Positions 1 to 11,671 of a DNA stretch of 64,000 nucleotides are shown here, piece by piece; positions within the stretch are counted from its first letter, which is position 1; the number at the start of each line of letters is the position of its first letter. The position numbers were made by a program, and so were the translations under genes. Source of the DNA: Actinomucor elegans (Eukaryota > Mucoromycota > Mucoromycetes > Mucorales > Mucoraceae); assembly GCA_026027325.1 (NCBI GenBank), contig JAMSLZ010000005.1:992001-1056000 (forward strand), written 5' to 3'. Below the pieces are notes generated by a model, which did not search any database, was not told the DNA's origin, and saw only the letters and a list, made by a program, of their open reading frames with translations.

Positions 1-132
1 AATATTGATATAATGTAAAGTATATATTAACTAGAACTACGCGCCCATGTCAGGCTGTCGAAGCAACACGGTTTCTTGCTTTGTTTCGTGATAATTATCA
101 TAATAGAAAAAGAAAAGAAAAAAAAAACTTAC

Positions 133-273
133 CAAGATAGTCTTTCCTTTGTATTCCAACAGAATGGAAGATCTTCCTACTTCATTTCCCGAGCCAAGTG
201 GAGTGATCTTTAAAAGATCGTTCTCATCCGTAATAGGGATCTCCATTTCTGCTTTACGTTTAATGCCTGCCAT
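133..273 (-). CDS. YSH1: Ysh1/CPSF73 cleavage-polyadenylation endonuclease, exon 1 (partial)
   Basis: This is the first coding exon of the metallo-beta-lactamase nuclease that cuts pre-mRNA before polyadenylation in the nuclear CPF/CPSF complex. The 47 codons run from ATG at 273 to 133 and end in phase 0 before a GTAAGT donor at 132-127. Residues 20-47 contain LLKITPLGSGNEVGRS followed by ILLEYKGKTIL. This matches the start of CPSF73/Ysh1, where the next residues should be the LDCG strand that leads into the metal-binding HxHxDH motif. That part lies beyond the left edge, because the window begins inside intron 1. The N-terminal extension of about 17 residues is Lys/Glu-rich. The gene is divergent from the membrane-protein gene at 446, with 172 bp between the start codons. 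Identification is firm despite the short exon, since the PLGxGxEVGRS block is characteristic. Confidence 0.85.
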
Positions 274-445
274 ATTGTTTAAAAAAGTGTGTAAAAAACA
301 AAAAGGAAGCAGGTCAACTAAAAAAGCGCTCGGCTACGTTTTATATGCCAGAGTGACTATCGTTTTTGCTGGCTCTATATAAGTGCAGCTGTAACCTGAA
401 ACGCCCTTGATTTAAACTCTTTTCTCTGTTTCTCTTTTCTTTATT
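274..445. promoter_or_regulatory. Divergent promoter with TATA box
   Basis: This 172-bp spacer separates the start codons of the Ysh1 gene (-) and the VC0807-like gene (+). A TATA-type box (CTATATAAGTGC, about 374-385) lies some 60 bp upstream of the + strand ATG and is followed by pyrimidine-rich sequence typical of fungal transcription start regions. No clear TATA is seen for the minus-strand gene, as expected for a housekeeping gene. The assignment is inferred from position and the motif. Confidence 0.5.
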
Positions 446-1360
446 ATGGGTAGATACTCTAACAAAAGCGGCAGTAGCCGTGAAAGAACACCTTTATTGA
501 ATGAAGGACCCAAAGTTCGTGGAGTGCATCGAGTACCTACCTTTTTCAAGTCGTCTATTCCTAACCGAAGATCCCTTTTGAAAGCCTTTGTCGGTATGGC
601 GGTTCATATGCTTTTTGAACTGGTTTTACCTATCGTTCTCTACTATGTTTTACGTGGCTTTGTGTCTCCTCTACTGGCTTTACTTTTGGCAGGTGTACCT
701 ACTGCTCTGGCTGTCATGTTCAAAGGATATAAAGAACGTAAAGTAGACATGATGGGTGTCTTGATGCTGATGGGTTTCGTTGTATCGGCTATTTTGGCGT
801 TTGTTCAATCTGATCCGAAGCTTTATCTTCTGCGTGAATCGGCTATGACTCTAGCTATGGGTTTGATGTTATTATTAACATTGTTTCCTTTACGCTGGCG
901 ATACCATATACTTCGCCCCTTTATGTTTTATGTGGCTAGACAAATCGCCATTTCTAGTAACGTTTTGATGAACGCCAATACTGTGCGCGAACATTGGGAT
1001 TGGTTCTGGGATTATTACGCTACGTTTAGATACTTTTTGCGTGCTTTAACTGGTATTTGGGGCCTAGGTTTAGTTAGTGAATTTTTGGTTCGCGTCCTTC
1101 TGATCAATTCAGTGGACGAAGTAGACGACGTAGTGTATTACTCGAATATTTATATGTTTATTGTTATGATCTTACTTGGCACTGTCACTGTAGTGAGTGC
1201 TTTATTACTTAGACATTACTTTAATCTCGAGCAAAACCGTATCAAAGTGGCTGAAAGAAGATCGGAAATCGAGAGCATTATTGCTCGCGCTGCTGCCGAG
1301 AAAAAGCAACAGCAATTACAGAAGAAGCAGCAGCAAGAGCATCAACAAGATCTTGTTTAA
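446..1360 (+). CDS. VC0807-like multi-pass membrane protein
   Basis: Uninterrupted 304-codon gene. After a basic, Ser-rich N-terminal tail (about 45 residues) there are roughly six hydrophobic segments: about 47-67, 72-90, 102-122, 130-150, 195-217 and 230-252. A charged Gln-rich C-terminal coiled tail follows (last 40 residues, KKQQQ repeats). The block GVPTALAVMFKGYKERK and the short loops around it resemble the fungal relatives of the bacterial VC0807 family, whose substrate and role are unknown. A basic tail at both ends suggests cytosolic termini. No signal peptide or catalytic motif is visible. The ATG follows a CT-rich leader, and an AATAAA at about 1396 could serve polyadenylation. 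It is intronless, unlike most neighbours. The family call is from memory of the conserved block, and the transport role is only inferred. Confidence 0.6.
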   Translation: MGRYSNKSGSSRERTPLLNEGPKVRGVHRVPTFFKSSIPNRRSLLKAFVGMAVHMLFELVLPIVLYYVLRGFVSPLLALLLAGVPTALAVMFKGYKERKVDMMGVLMLMGFVVSAILAFVQSDPKLYLLRESAMTLAMGLMLLLTLFPLRWRYHILRPFMFYVARQIAISSNVLMNANTVREHWDWFWDYYATFRYFLRALTGIWGLGLVSEFLVRVLLINSVDEVDDVVYYSNIYMFIVMILLGTVTVVSALLLRHYFNLEQNRIKVAERRSEIESIIARAAAEKKQQQLQKKQQQEHQQDLV

Positions 1361-2311
1361 ACTGCATCTTATATTATAGTTTATACCCTTCTTTGAATAA
1401 ATGTTTTTTCGATCTGACAATTGAAGTTGGTATGACAAGCACAGACGGCTGAAGCCAATTAAAGGAATGCATCAGTTTTGGACTCTCTTCATCACACTTT
1501 TGAATAAGAAAAGTAATAAAAGGAGCTAATTCGCTCGTGTATCAAGTGGTATGAAGAGTATAACATTGCTCCTTTTAAAAACCATCGAGTTTTATTAATG
1601 TTCTATATATATTATACACTCTGTTTTTTTTTCACGATAACTAATATAACAAATAAACAAAAGGAATATAAAGTTTGCTCTGAAGTACATGAAACACATA
1701 CACATTATAAACTATGTCTCTACAATGTTATTTATACCATTAAATAAATGATAAGCGGATACCAATACCAAATAGGGTTCTGGTTGTTGACTATTATTTA
1801 CCTTCTCAGAGAATCTCTCTTTTTTGGCTTTGCAATTTGATCTCGTTTTTAATACCAAATAATTGTCGATATGAAGAACATATATTAATAATGTTTGTGT
1901 CCAATAAAATACCACGTCATATGGAGTAAAGGTCATTACATGTTTCATTTGATTGATGGAATGGTGTTCAAGAAAGACAGTTATTTAAATCTTGATGAAT
2001 ACTCTCTCAATTCGAGTATTCCACTGTATATATAATAACAAAAGCCTACCCGTATGTCTTCCAACTTACTAAATCCATAGTACTGTAATGTATCATACTT
2101 TCTAAATACCACACCCATGCTGCACAAAAAGCACTAGATTTTAAATTTTTCCATCCTTAACATCTATATTGTATTTGATGACAAGTATATACCTTTGGGT
2201 GGACAATACATATAAAATTCACTTTATTTAACAGCGTGGCTTTTATAATGTATAAATAATAGTATACGACTGTTTCTAGTATACAGGCCTGACTATACAT
2301 ATTCCTCAGAA

Positions 2312-2349
<38 letters not shown>

Positions 2350-4608
2350 TGATGACATTTTAAAGGTATGAATTATAATAACAAAATTGGAGTAAATAAA
2401 GATACTGATTAAAAATTTTCTGCTTTTTTTTCATATTAGAATCATGTATTATGACCACAAAAGTAGTAACCTTATGACAACAAATTGAAGGACAGGGCTT
2501 GAATAAGTTCACACCACGATAAGCTGGCAGGAAAGTCAGAGTCAAGCCACCATTTTTTTTTTATGAATTTGACGGAATAAAGATCTTTCACTGAAAAGAA
2601 ACCAACCATTTAAATGAGGTGTGGCTTTACAGACTGGTGACTGAAATATATAAATGCATATGCGCATGATATGATGTATATTCAAGAAAAAGACAGGATT
2701 AAAGCTTCTTGATCGAAGTGCAGAGAACCATCCATTAATTATCATAGCCTTTGGGTTTGGCAGTTCATTATTATTGACAGGGAGACGACACTTGTAGAGA
2801 AGCTAAAATATAGGATAACCGCACTATTGACATTTGCAACGATAACAAAAAAAAAATTGCGACCGATACGGTGAGCCTTGAAGGTAGAGCTAACATGATA
2901 TTTCTCAACGTATTCATAGTTCACAAGCGCATCAAAGAAAGGAATAATGAAATCAAGAGCAAATACACCATTATATCTCCAATACACCTCATTTTGGTTA
3001 GGAAAGAAAGTATATGTAAGTGTGCATAATGTTTTAATAATCATTGTAGTCGATGATTACCTCTTTATGGCCAGTGCCTTCTTGAACTCTAATTTTAGAA
3101 GATGCAACCTCATTATCATGATGATGATACAATATTTAAATATATTATCCCAATAGTAATAGTTTTGGCTCTAAATAACAGTTGAATCGGTAAATCTGTA
3201 TTAGATAATGCTCATACTAGTGTTTTTTTCCATCGAATATTATCAACTTTTAGTGTTTAACAGTGAATGCGTCGCAATTTCCTACATATACAATCTTTGG
3301 CTGGAGGAATTGCGAGTTATTATCAAAAGGCATGGTCTGATTAGTGAAAGTATAAGAAATCAACAAGTACAGTTTATTATCAGTATGTTGAAATATTTGT
3401 TTAGATTATTTAATTACCATTTCAATGCTTTGGTGTATATTCAAAAGCTTGGTTAATTTATATCTCTCTTGAAATCTTAGTAATCTTCAGAGATATCAGT
3501 GAACTCTTGTTGTAAAGAAATCATACCAAGTTACACGCTTTTTATGATAGTTTTTAAAAGTTATTTTCTCTTATTTGTCAACTATATAACTAACTTTAGG
3601 ACTACTTTTAAATCATATCAATGTGTAATGGTATTCTAGTGATAATAATATAATACTTGATCTTTTGCACTTTCTAGCCTAATTACTCGCATTTACAGTA
3701 AAAGGAACAAGAACATTATATGCCAACATACTGTTGGAAAGCTTAAATCGCGTGTATACATTTGCAGTCATTGACTTAATACCTTGCCCTTCATAATTGT
3801 GGGTTTATGAATGAGCTCAACTGCTGAAGCGTATACCTTTTTATACCATGATAGAGCGGTGGGTATGTGACTTGGTGTATATGATCGATTGATTTAAGCT
3901 GATTATTTAGCCTTGTTGCTTTGTATTTCATGTAGTGGAAATTTATGATTGATTGGTTTGATCATTGATGTTTGCATTAGTCAACCTTCTTTGTTTGGTG
4001 TTATGACCAAACTAAAAGATTATATTGTCTTTTTCTTTTGGCGCCGTCATACAGAATGAACTATTTTATTTTGTTTGAATCGTTATTTAGCTAAAATACA
4101 TTGGAGTTATTATATCTAATAATGATTAGTAGTAAATTATTCGCATTTCATGTTATTATAGCTGATCAACCCTAGATTTCCCTACTGATTTTGATCAAAA
4201 GTCGCATCTCAACAGCTCTCTATTACGTTTATATTGAGCGGCTGAATTAAGAAAGTCTTCTATGTCGCTGCAGTATAATGAATATATAATAGTAAATCAT
4301 GCGCACTTCTATATCCTACAGCTTATCAATGCCTATGCATATTAAATTCATGATTATTCAGATGAATGGCTTCAATAACATAAAAAGACAAATGCAAAAG
4401 CCGAATCAATTTTCATATTGGTGGATCTTTACAGTCAACTGTACAATGTAGTTTCAACTGGGTGGTTCTAATCCAACCAATCAAAGCACCTGGATACTTC
4501 GAAAGCCAGTCACAGTCCACCGCTTTGCTTTTTTTTTTCTCGGTGCTAAAAAGGCTTTTTAGTCTCTTTTATTTTTTTTTGTTCGTTCGAGAAAATCTAC
4601 TATTCAAC
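1361..4608. other. Intergenic, AT-rich, with T tract and decayed frames
   Basis: This 3.2-kb stretch has no gene I can support. It holds a 31-bp T tract at about 2316-2346, a run of coding-like but broken minus-strand frames at 2542-3044 (listed separately), and the 5' leader of the Tma46 gene with T-rich tracts at 4530-4580. No terminal inverted repeats or RNA genes were seen. Confidence 0.6.
2542..3044 (-). pseudogene. Possible decayed coding sequence, family unknown
   Basis: Two adjacent minus-strand frames (3044-2742 and 2745-2542) have residue composition more protein-like than surrounding DNA, for example NQNEVYWRYNGVFALDF and FDALVNYEYVEKYHV. They lie in different frames, overlap by a few bases and lack a credible start context. 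They could be a frameshifted remnant of a gene or transposon. I do not recognise the family, and chance cannot be excluded. Confidence 0.2.
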
Positions 4609-5811
4609 ATGCCTCCCAAGAAGCAACAAACCAAGAAGGATAAGGAGAAAAAGCAGAAGTCTACCGAAGACAAGACCTTCGGTATGAAAAACAAGAACAA
4701 ATCTGCTAAGGTTCAACGTTACATTCAACAAGTCAACACTCAAGCTAAGCATAATGCCGAACAAGGCAAAGGACCTGTAAGTTTTTATGATATAGCACCT
4801 CTAAACAGTTTGCCACTGACGCTTATGGATAGTCCAAGGCCGAACAACTTGCTGAAAAGAAGGCCCTTGAACAAAAGAAGAGAGAAGAATTTGCCGCACT
4901 CTTCAAACCTGTTCAAGCTCCTCAAAAGGTACCTTTCGGTACTGATCCCAAGACTGTTCTTTGTCAATATTTTAAGAGCGGTAACTGTGAGAGAGGGGCC
5001 AAGTGTAAGTTCTCTCACGATTTGAACATTGGACGTAAGGTTGAAAAGAAAGATCTGTATACTGATCACAGAGAAGATGGTAATATATTCGCGCAAAACA
5101 AACTAGTATGGTATATTTACGCGTTATTTTGATCCTAGATACCATGGATAATTGGGATCAACAGAAGCTTGAAGAGGTCGTTCAAAGTAAATCAGGAAAG
5201 CAACCTCCTACTGACATTGTCTGCAAGTACTTTTTGGAAGCAATTGAATCCAGCAAGTATGGTTGGTTCTGGGAATGTCCCAACGGTGGAGCTGCTTGTA
5301 AATATAGACACGCCCTTCCTCCTGGTTTCGTTCTCAAGTCAAAGAACTCAAAGGCTGAAGAAAAGGAAGAGATCTCTCTTGAAGAGTTCTTGGAGAGTGA
5401 GGTATGATATGAGAAAGTTTGATCAAGTGGATACATATTGAACCTTGTTCTTTATTTTTATATTAGCGTCATAAATTGGGTCCTAATCAAACACCTGTCA
5501 CTCTTGAAAGCTTCCAACTTTGGAAGAAGAACCGTGTTGATAAAAAGACTGCAGAGGAATCTGCTGCTCGCAAATCGAAGGAGAACCGTATGAAGGCTGG
5601 TAGATCACAGGGTATGTCTGGTAGAGATCTGTTTGACTTTAATCCTTCTCTTGCACAAGACTATGATGATGAGGAAGATGCCATTGATTTCTCTGCTTTT
5701 GATCGTGCAGAAACTGAAAAGGAACGCGAACGTTTGGAGAATGAACGATTTTTGACTGGTAAAACTGATGCTATGACTCTGCAGGATGGAGATGCCATTA
5801 CTGCTGAGTAA
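4609..5811 (+). CDS. TMA46: Tma46/DFRP1-type CCCH zinc-finger protein
   Basis: Four exons, 4609-4776, 4833-5079, 5139-5401 and 5467-5811, give 340 codons plus stop, close to yeast Tma46 (345 aa) and human ZC3H15. The family binds the translation-associated GTPase Rbg1/DRG1 and associates with ribosomes in the cytosol. The Lys-rich start ([17 protein letters not shown]) is typical. The first CCCH finger ([19 protein letters not shown]) is in exon 2, and a second ([20 protein letters not shown].. then [11 protein letters not shown]) is in exon 3. The DRG-binding acidic region with SLEEFLE follows, and the C-terminus is charged. The second donor splits an Asp codon (G|AT), and the frame is preserved throughout. 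The start is chosen because homologs begin MPPKK; the frame's earlier in-frame ATG at 4462 lies in poorly conserved leader. AATAAA at about 5867 is a plausible poly(A) signal. Confidence 0.9.
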
Positions 5812-6290
5812 TTTTGCTACTATTATATTATATTTTGTATACACACACATCACATAACATCACATTAATAAATATACACACTGCTTAGATAGATCTACAC
5901 CGTATACAAATCGGTGCAGTTTGTTTGAGTAGCCTGGGTCTTGTCAATTCTTGTGTTTGCCTTATAACTTGATGCGACCAGAGTCATATGTAGAATCAAC
6001 AGTGCGATTCTCTTCCTGGACTTAGGGCCAAAAAAAAAAAATCAATAGTGGGAATGAACTAATTGTCCTGCTATGAGACTATAGTGTGCTCATATGAATT
6101 GGTTTTGTATAATTCAGTATTAGAAAAGATCCAATATTGCTGATTATCATGGTAGCAAGTTAGCTAAAAATGAAACATACCCATTGATCCTCGCTCACGT
6201 CCATTAACAAATACGTTCTATTCAGAAGTAATAAAGTGCCATGTTTATGAGTTCTTTTTCTGTTTTGGTCTATATATGAAAAGGCACATG

Positions 6291-6324
<34 letters not shown>

Positions 6325-6677
6325 TAATATATGAATCACATAGCTTTCAAACAATGACTTTGTGTAGCCTTCATGTTAGACAAATATCTTGATGTTGGTA
6401 CCTGCATATATGCTATGGCTTACTATAGGAGGACCGTCCCTTATTTGGCCAATATTGCTATAAAACTTGAATCGTTAGAAAGATTACGCTTGGATCATCT
6501 ACTTGCTGGATTGTAAAGCTTTGTTTCGACCAGCTATTGATATACAACCATGTGTACCCTGTGCCCTTTTTTTTTTTACGATTCATCGTGACTGGGGATT
6601 CTGCATGTATAAAATGTACGCGTATTGCATTTACTTTGTTTCCTTCTTCTTTTTATTATAACAAAAAGTTCTCAAAA
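5812..6677. other. Intergenic with 29-bp A tract
   Basis: This is the 3' end of the Tma46 gene plus the promoter of the M3 peptidase gene. A 29-bp A tract lies at about 6294-6322. No further gene was seen. The downstream leader (6640-6677) is T- and A-rich without an obvious TATA box. Confidence 0.6.
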
Positions 6678-9600
6678 ATGACACAAACCGCTCCAACCCC
6701 TACTCTTGATTTCAGTATTAACGCTGAACAAGTCGAACAAATCACTAATGATATTATTGCTGAAGAACTCACTGTCAATGATCAAGTTGCTGCCTTGAAG
6801 CCTGAGGAACAAACTTATGAAAACATTGTGGTCCGTTTGGCTCGTATTGAAAATGAGTTATCTGGTAAGTAAATAGGGAGGGGTTTATGGACGCGTTCAA
6901 GTATTAACGTTCCTTGATTTAGGCAAAGCTCAACTTGTAAGCTCTTTGAGTCAAATCTCGCCCGATGCTGCTGTTCGCGAAGCCTCTGTTGCTGCTGAGA
7001 CTAAGTACGATCAATTCAGTATCGATCAAACCATGCGTCACGACCTCTATACTGTTATTTCAAATTATATTGCCAAGACAGATTTGGATTCCTTGGCTGA
7101 GGAAGATGCTCGCCTTCTTCGCAAAATGGAGCGTAGCTTCCGTCGTAATGGTCTTCATCTTCCTGAAGAGAAACGTAACGAATTCAAGGAAATCCGTAAG
7201 CGTCTGAGTGAAGTTTGCATCGAATTTAACAAGAACTGGGCTCGCGAGAGTAGCTGTAAGTATATACCATTGAATACTTTTGTACAAAATAGATTTTAAA
7301 GAAACGTTTCTGTTTTATAGCTGTCAAGTTTACTAAGGTAAAGGATAGTAATAGTTAGGGCAAAGTATAAACGCTGACATCTATATAGGAAGAGCTGGAA
7401 GGTCTCGATGATGACTTTTTGGGTACGCGAACTGTAAATAATTTCAAAGAAACGCATTCTCACGTTTGATAATAGAGAGCTTAAAGACAGAAGAAGAAGA
7501 CGGTGTTACGAAATACGTTTTAACTATGAAGTAAGCCTCGCTAGTAATATCTAAATCGAGTTTGTATTAAAGTGATTCTATAGATATCCTGGTAAAAAAA
7601 AAAAAAAAAAAAAAAAATCGGATAGAATGCTAAGAATTGCTTTGTAACTTACTTCTGAATTGATGGAATCGCTGTTTAGATATTCGTCCTGGTAATATAT
7701 TTGTATTACAATATGAGTGGATGAATTGATATTGATGTGCATTGAAAATAGTTCTTAAGCTGTGCAAGAATGAAAATACACGTAAGATTCATTCTACTGC
7801 TTATGAATCTCGTAATGGGGAGAACATTCCTTTGCTTGAAGAGGTAAACATCCTGCAATGGAGCTTCAGACAAGTAACTCACTAATATGTACTATAGGCC
7901 ATCAAGCTTCGCCGTAAAGCAGCCAAGGTAACACAAATTAGTACTTGAATACCTTGATCTGACATAACCTGCAATAGATCTTGGGCTACAAGACTCATGC
8001 CGACTTTGTTCTCGAAGTTAAGATGGCAAAGACTGTTGAAGCTGTTGAGAAGGTAACCCAAGAAAATGAAGGTGCTACAATACCATCAAGATGACTAACC
8101 TTGTACAGTTCTTGAACGATTTGGCTGATAAATTGCATGGTCCAGGTTTGAAGGAAATCGAAGAGCTTAAAGAACTTAAAAAGGTAAATAGCTACCATTT
8201 TGATACTCTGAAATTGAAACTGACGTTTTGTTTTAGGCCGAGAAAGGTAACAAGTTACTAATATAGAAAGTTGAGGTAAGCTAACAGAGTTATTAGCTGC
8301 TCGCGGTGAAGAATATGATGGTACTTTTAATGCTTGGGACTCCAGCTACTATCAACGTGTCCATCTTGAGAATAAGTACTCCGTTGATCAAGAAAAGATT
8401 AAGCAGTATTTTAGTTTAGAGACTACTATAGAAAGTAAGAAGCCCTGATTAATGATTATATATACTCAACCTATTGGATAGAGATGTTGGAGATCTATGA
8501 AAAGGTATTGGGTCTCAAGTTTGTCAAGGTTCCCGCTGAAAAGGCCGTTGTTTGGCACCCTGATGTTCAACTGTTTGAATGCTGGGATGATGTTGAAGAC
8601 AAGAGCTTTTCTGGTTTCATGTACCTTGATCTGTTTCCTCGCGAAAACAAATGTAAGCATTTGAACAAGCATTCAACGGAATTTGTATCTAACAGATGTC
8701 GTGTAGATCCTCATGCTGCTTGTTTCCCTCTTCAACCTTCTTACATTGACAAGGATGGTGAGCGCGTTGCACCTATTGCTGCCATGGTCGCTAACTTTAC
8801 CAAACCGTATGTATCATGTTTGAATACAGTGTTTCAAAAAACTAATGCTTGATATAGTACTGCTGATAAACCTTCTTTGTTGAAGCATGATGAGGTTGTC
8901 ACCTTGTTCCACGAATTGGTAGGTTTGTAATTACCGCTACAAAGCTTGTACTAATCAATGGATTATAGGGCCACGTTATGCATCATTTGTGTTCTCGTAC
9001 CAAATATGCTAGATTCCATGGCACTTCAGTGGAAGGTGACTTTGTTGAAGCACCCTCCCAGGTAAATAATCGGAAAGAAAAACTGTCTGTCAAGCCTTGA
9101 TACTCATGTTATTCACCTTAGATGTTGGAGAACTGGTGTTATGATCCCAAGTCTCTCAAATATCTAAGTGCCCATTTCCAAACCGGCGAGCCTATTTCTG
9201 ATGAAATCATTGATCGCATTGTCAAAGCCAAGAACGCAGATGCTGCTATGCTCAACTTACGTCAACTGTTCTTTGGTATCTACGATATAACCATTCACAC
9301 TTCTGAAGGTATATATATATAAAAAAAAAAAAGAAAAGGAAAAAGGCTTGGAAGGTCATGGAAAGATGTAAATTTTAACCTGTTAATTAGATGAGAATTT
9401 GGATACTTCCAAGGTTTATAATGATCTTCGCGAAAAGATCTCATTGATCGCTGCTCCCGAGGTAACTATTGACTGATCTATACCAAGTCGTACTGTTATT
9501 CATAATTCATATCTGTTTAAAGGGTTCACATGGTCAAGCTGCTTTTGGGTAAGTTTTAAATCAAAAGAAAATTGAAAAATAATACTAACTAATGAATCCT

Positions 9601-9976
9601 TTAAAAAAGCCATTTGATGGGCGGCTATGATGCTGGTAAGATTTAAACCCTCGAGTTGTATACCAGAGATACATGCTGACTCTTATGTTCAATAGGTTAT
9701 TATGGTTACATGTGGTCTAAAGTATTTTCCAGTGACATGTTCTTTAGCAAGTTTGCTCAAGATACTCTTTCTCCCGAGGTTGGTTACTCTTATCGCAAGA
9801 ACATTCTTGAGAAGGGTAGCAGCAAGTAAGTTGTAGCTTGCACAATATTCGTGTGACTTGAGTTACTGATCAATTCAAACATGAAAAATAGGGACGGTAT
9901 GGATCTTTTGAAGGCTTTCCTTGGTAGAGAGCCTTCTTCTGAAGCTTTCATGAGAGAAGATATTGGTGCCCACTAA
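6678..9976 (+). CDS. PRD1: M3 metallopeptidase, saccharolysin (Prd1) / thimet oligopeptidase type
   Basis: A zinc endopeptidase of family M3A that degrades short peptides in the cytosol (and mitochondrial intermembrane space in yeast). I assemble 23 exons: 6678-6864, 6923-7255, 7321-7337, 7389-7422, 7476-7530, 7584-7591, 7680-7691, 7752-7843, 7898-7927, 7978-8052, 8109-8183, 8237-8246, 8288-8434, 8482-8652, 8707-8806, 8858-8918, 8969-9061, 9122-9308, 9391-9461, 9523-9548, 9610-9635, 9696-9825, 9892-9976. They sum to 2025 nt, 674 residues, near the family's usual 680-710. The zinc site HELGHVMHHL spans residues 467-476 and an intron falls inside it (HEL|GH). FVEAPSQMLENW supplies the third ligand Glu, and [21 protein letters not shown] near the C-terminus is a family hallmark. 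Four exons are only 8-17 nt. No targeting peptide is obvious. Confidence 0.92.
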
Positions 9977-10759
9977 TTAATCAAAAAAAAAATATATACT
10001 TGTATTCTGAATAAACCTGTTTTTTATTGTTTCAATTTTTTTGTGCCTATTCAGGGTAATCATGAATTTGATTACTCCCTCATCTAAATAGGCATTCTTT
10101 TCAAAATGCTTGAAATAATTGCTTGAAAGGTATTGTTTTGTAAATATTCCCAAACTCTAATTGGATTTCGAAAACTAGAAAAATTTGGATGATGATTCGA
10201 TATTGAAAAGTCGCTTAATACTTTAATCCAATGTTGACATTATGAAAACATTTTGATAGATGGTAAGTTTGCTAGCACACTGTATAAAGAATTTAAAAAC
10301 ATGTCGAATGGCATAAAATTTTAGTATGGTATATATCCAGAATTTAGAGTTATACCCTATTATATGGATTTTCTGGTGGTTTTTGTTTTAATTTCTCAAA
10401 CTAAAGTGTTTATTATGTTTTATGCATAAGAAACTTTTTGATGTAAAACATAAAATTGTTATAGTTGAAAAAAAAAAATTTAGATTTCTAAAAAATGAGC
10501 TCAAGGGTGTTATTCGAGAAAAATTCGTTTTATAAAGAATCATTTGATTGGCTTCTCGGAAATTCAAATAAGTGTTACTTTGTACTTCATTGGCAAACGG
10601 TCATTTAAAAAGTAAACAGCCACTGTGACGGCTTTTGAGCGGAATCCTGCTGTCTTCAACCCAGGTCGTCCTGTCATATAACCCCTAGCTCCACACAAAC
10701 CTTCCTATTTTTATTCTATCGTTAGAGCAGTGAAGCGAGTTTTTTGTACATAGATCAAC
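9977..10759. other. Intergenic, no feature recognised
   Basis: AT-rich spacer between the M3 peptidase and uS7m genes. AATAAA at about 10008 fits a poly(A) signal for the peptidase. The last 140 bp (AGCCACTGTGACGG.. to the ATG) is less AT-rich and is presumably the uS7m promoter. Nothing else was recognised. Confidence 0.5.
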
Positions 10760-11350
10760 ATGTCAAGCACTATATTACAAGCACTTCGTCAAAATGGCGC
10801 CTCGATGCTCAAGTTTCAACCTACTTGGATGCGTGCCATGAGCACTGCTGCTACTACCACCACCACTCCTACACCCATTCCAGTTGCACCTGTTCAATCA
10901 GCTGTCCCCATCGTTCCCAACAATGAAGTTGTTAGTCAACTAGTCAACACATTGATGAGAGACGGTAAAAAAGCCAGAGCACAACGTTTGGTCTCTGACA
11001 GCATGAAGCTTCTTTCCAAGAAAGTGGGTCAAGCTGATCCCTATAGCGTTTTACTCGAAGCTATTGAAACCGCCTCACCTTTATTGAAGCTTTCTTCCAC
11101 CAAAAAGGGCTCTAAAGTAGTTCATGTGCCTACAGCCTTGAGAGATCGCCAACGTCGCCGTCGCGCTATTGTCTGGATGTTGGATGCTTCTAAAAAGCGT
11201 GGAGAAAAGTCCTTTGAAGAACGATTTGCTGCCGAGGTTTTCGATGTTTCTCAAGGTGTCAGCTCTGTCTTGCAAAAGAAACAACAAGTGCACAAGCAAG
11301 CATTGGCTAATCGTGCTAATGCTCAAGTGTCCTACAATACTCAACGATAA
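10760..11350 (+). CDS. RSM7: Mitochondrial small-subunit ribosomal protein uS7m
   Basis: Single-exon gene of 196 residues encoding the mitochondrial counterpart of bacterial S7, which binds the 3' domain of the small rRNA and nucleates head assembly of the mitoribosome. Residues 1-30 are rich in Arg/Ser/Ala with few acids and look like a matrix-targeting peptide, followed by a Thr/Pro-rich linker (about 33-52). The S7 core starts at NTLMRDGKKARAQRLV, continues through DPYSVLLEAIETASPLL, and includes the conserved PTALRDRQRRRRAIVWML block (S7 usually has VPVEV..RRxxLAxRWL). ATG at 10760 is the first in frame. The overlapping frame at 10744 is a shadow. Compared with yeast Rsm7 (247 aa) it is short and intron-free. 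Confidence 0.88.
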   Translation: MSSTILQALRQNGASMLKFQPTWMRAMSTAATTTTTPTPIPVAPVQSAVPIVPNNEVVSQLVNTLMRDGKKARAQRLVSDSMKLLSKKVGQADPYSVLLEAIETASPLLKLSSTKKGSKVVHVPTALRDRQRRRRAIVWMLDASKKRGEKSFEERFAAEVFDVSQGVSSVLQKKQQVHKQALANRANAQVSYNTQR

Positions 11351-11671
11351 ACACACTAATGTATATTTCGCTCTTAATCCCTTTTCCATTATTAAATATC
11401 TCTCATATCACACACACACACATATATATACACAAATTTGATGGTATTTCTAGATATACAATGTAGATGATAATTTTCTGGTTATTTAGTTGTGACATGG
11501 TTCGGTTTCATGGCAGTTTAACGTGTTCCAATGCTAATGAATATAATAGAAAAAACTGTTTTATTGCAGTGCTTGGTATAGAAAATTGAAGTGTTATTAC
11601 ACATGATATTGGGGGGGGGGGTTCTTTGAGTTAATGGCTAAAAAATACATTCATAAGATCAATGCATACGA
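11351..11671. other. 3' flank of uS7m with CA/TA microsatellite and G11 run
   Basis: A short (CA)n/(TA)n microsatellite occurs at about 11408-11432, and an 11-bp G homopolymer lies at about 11611-11621, unusual in such AT-rich DNA. No gene was seen. Confidence 0.5.
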
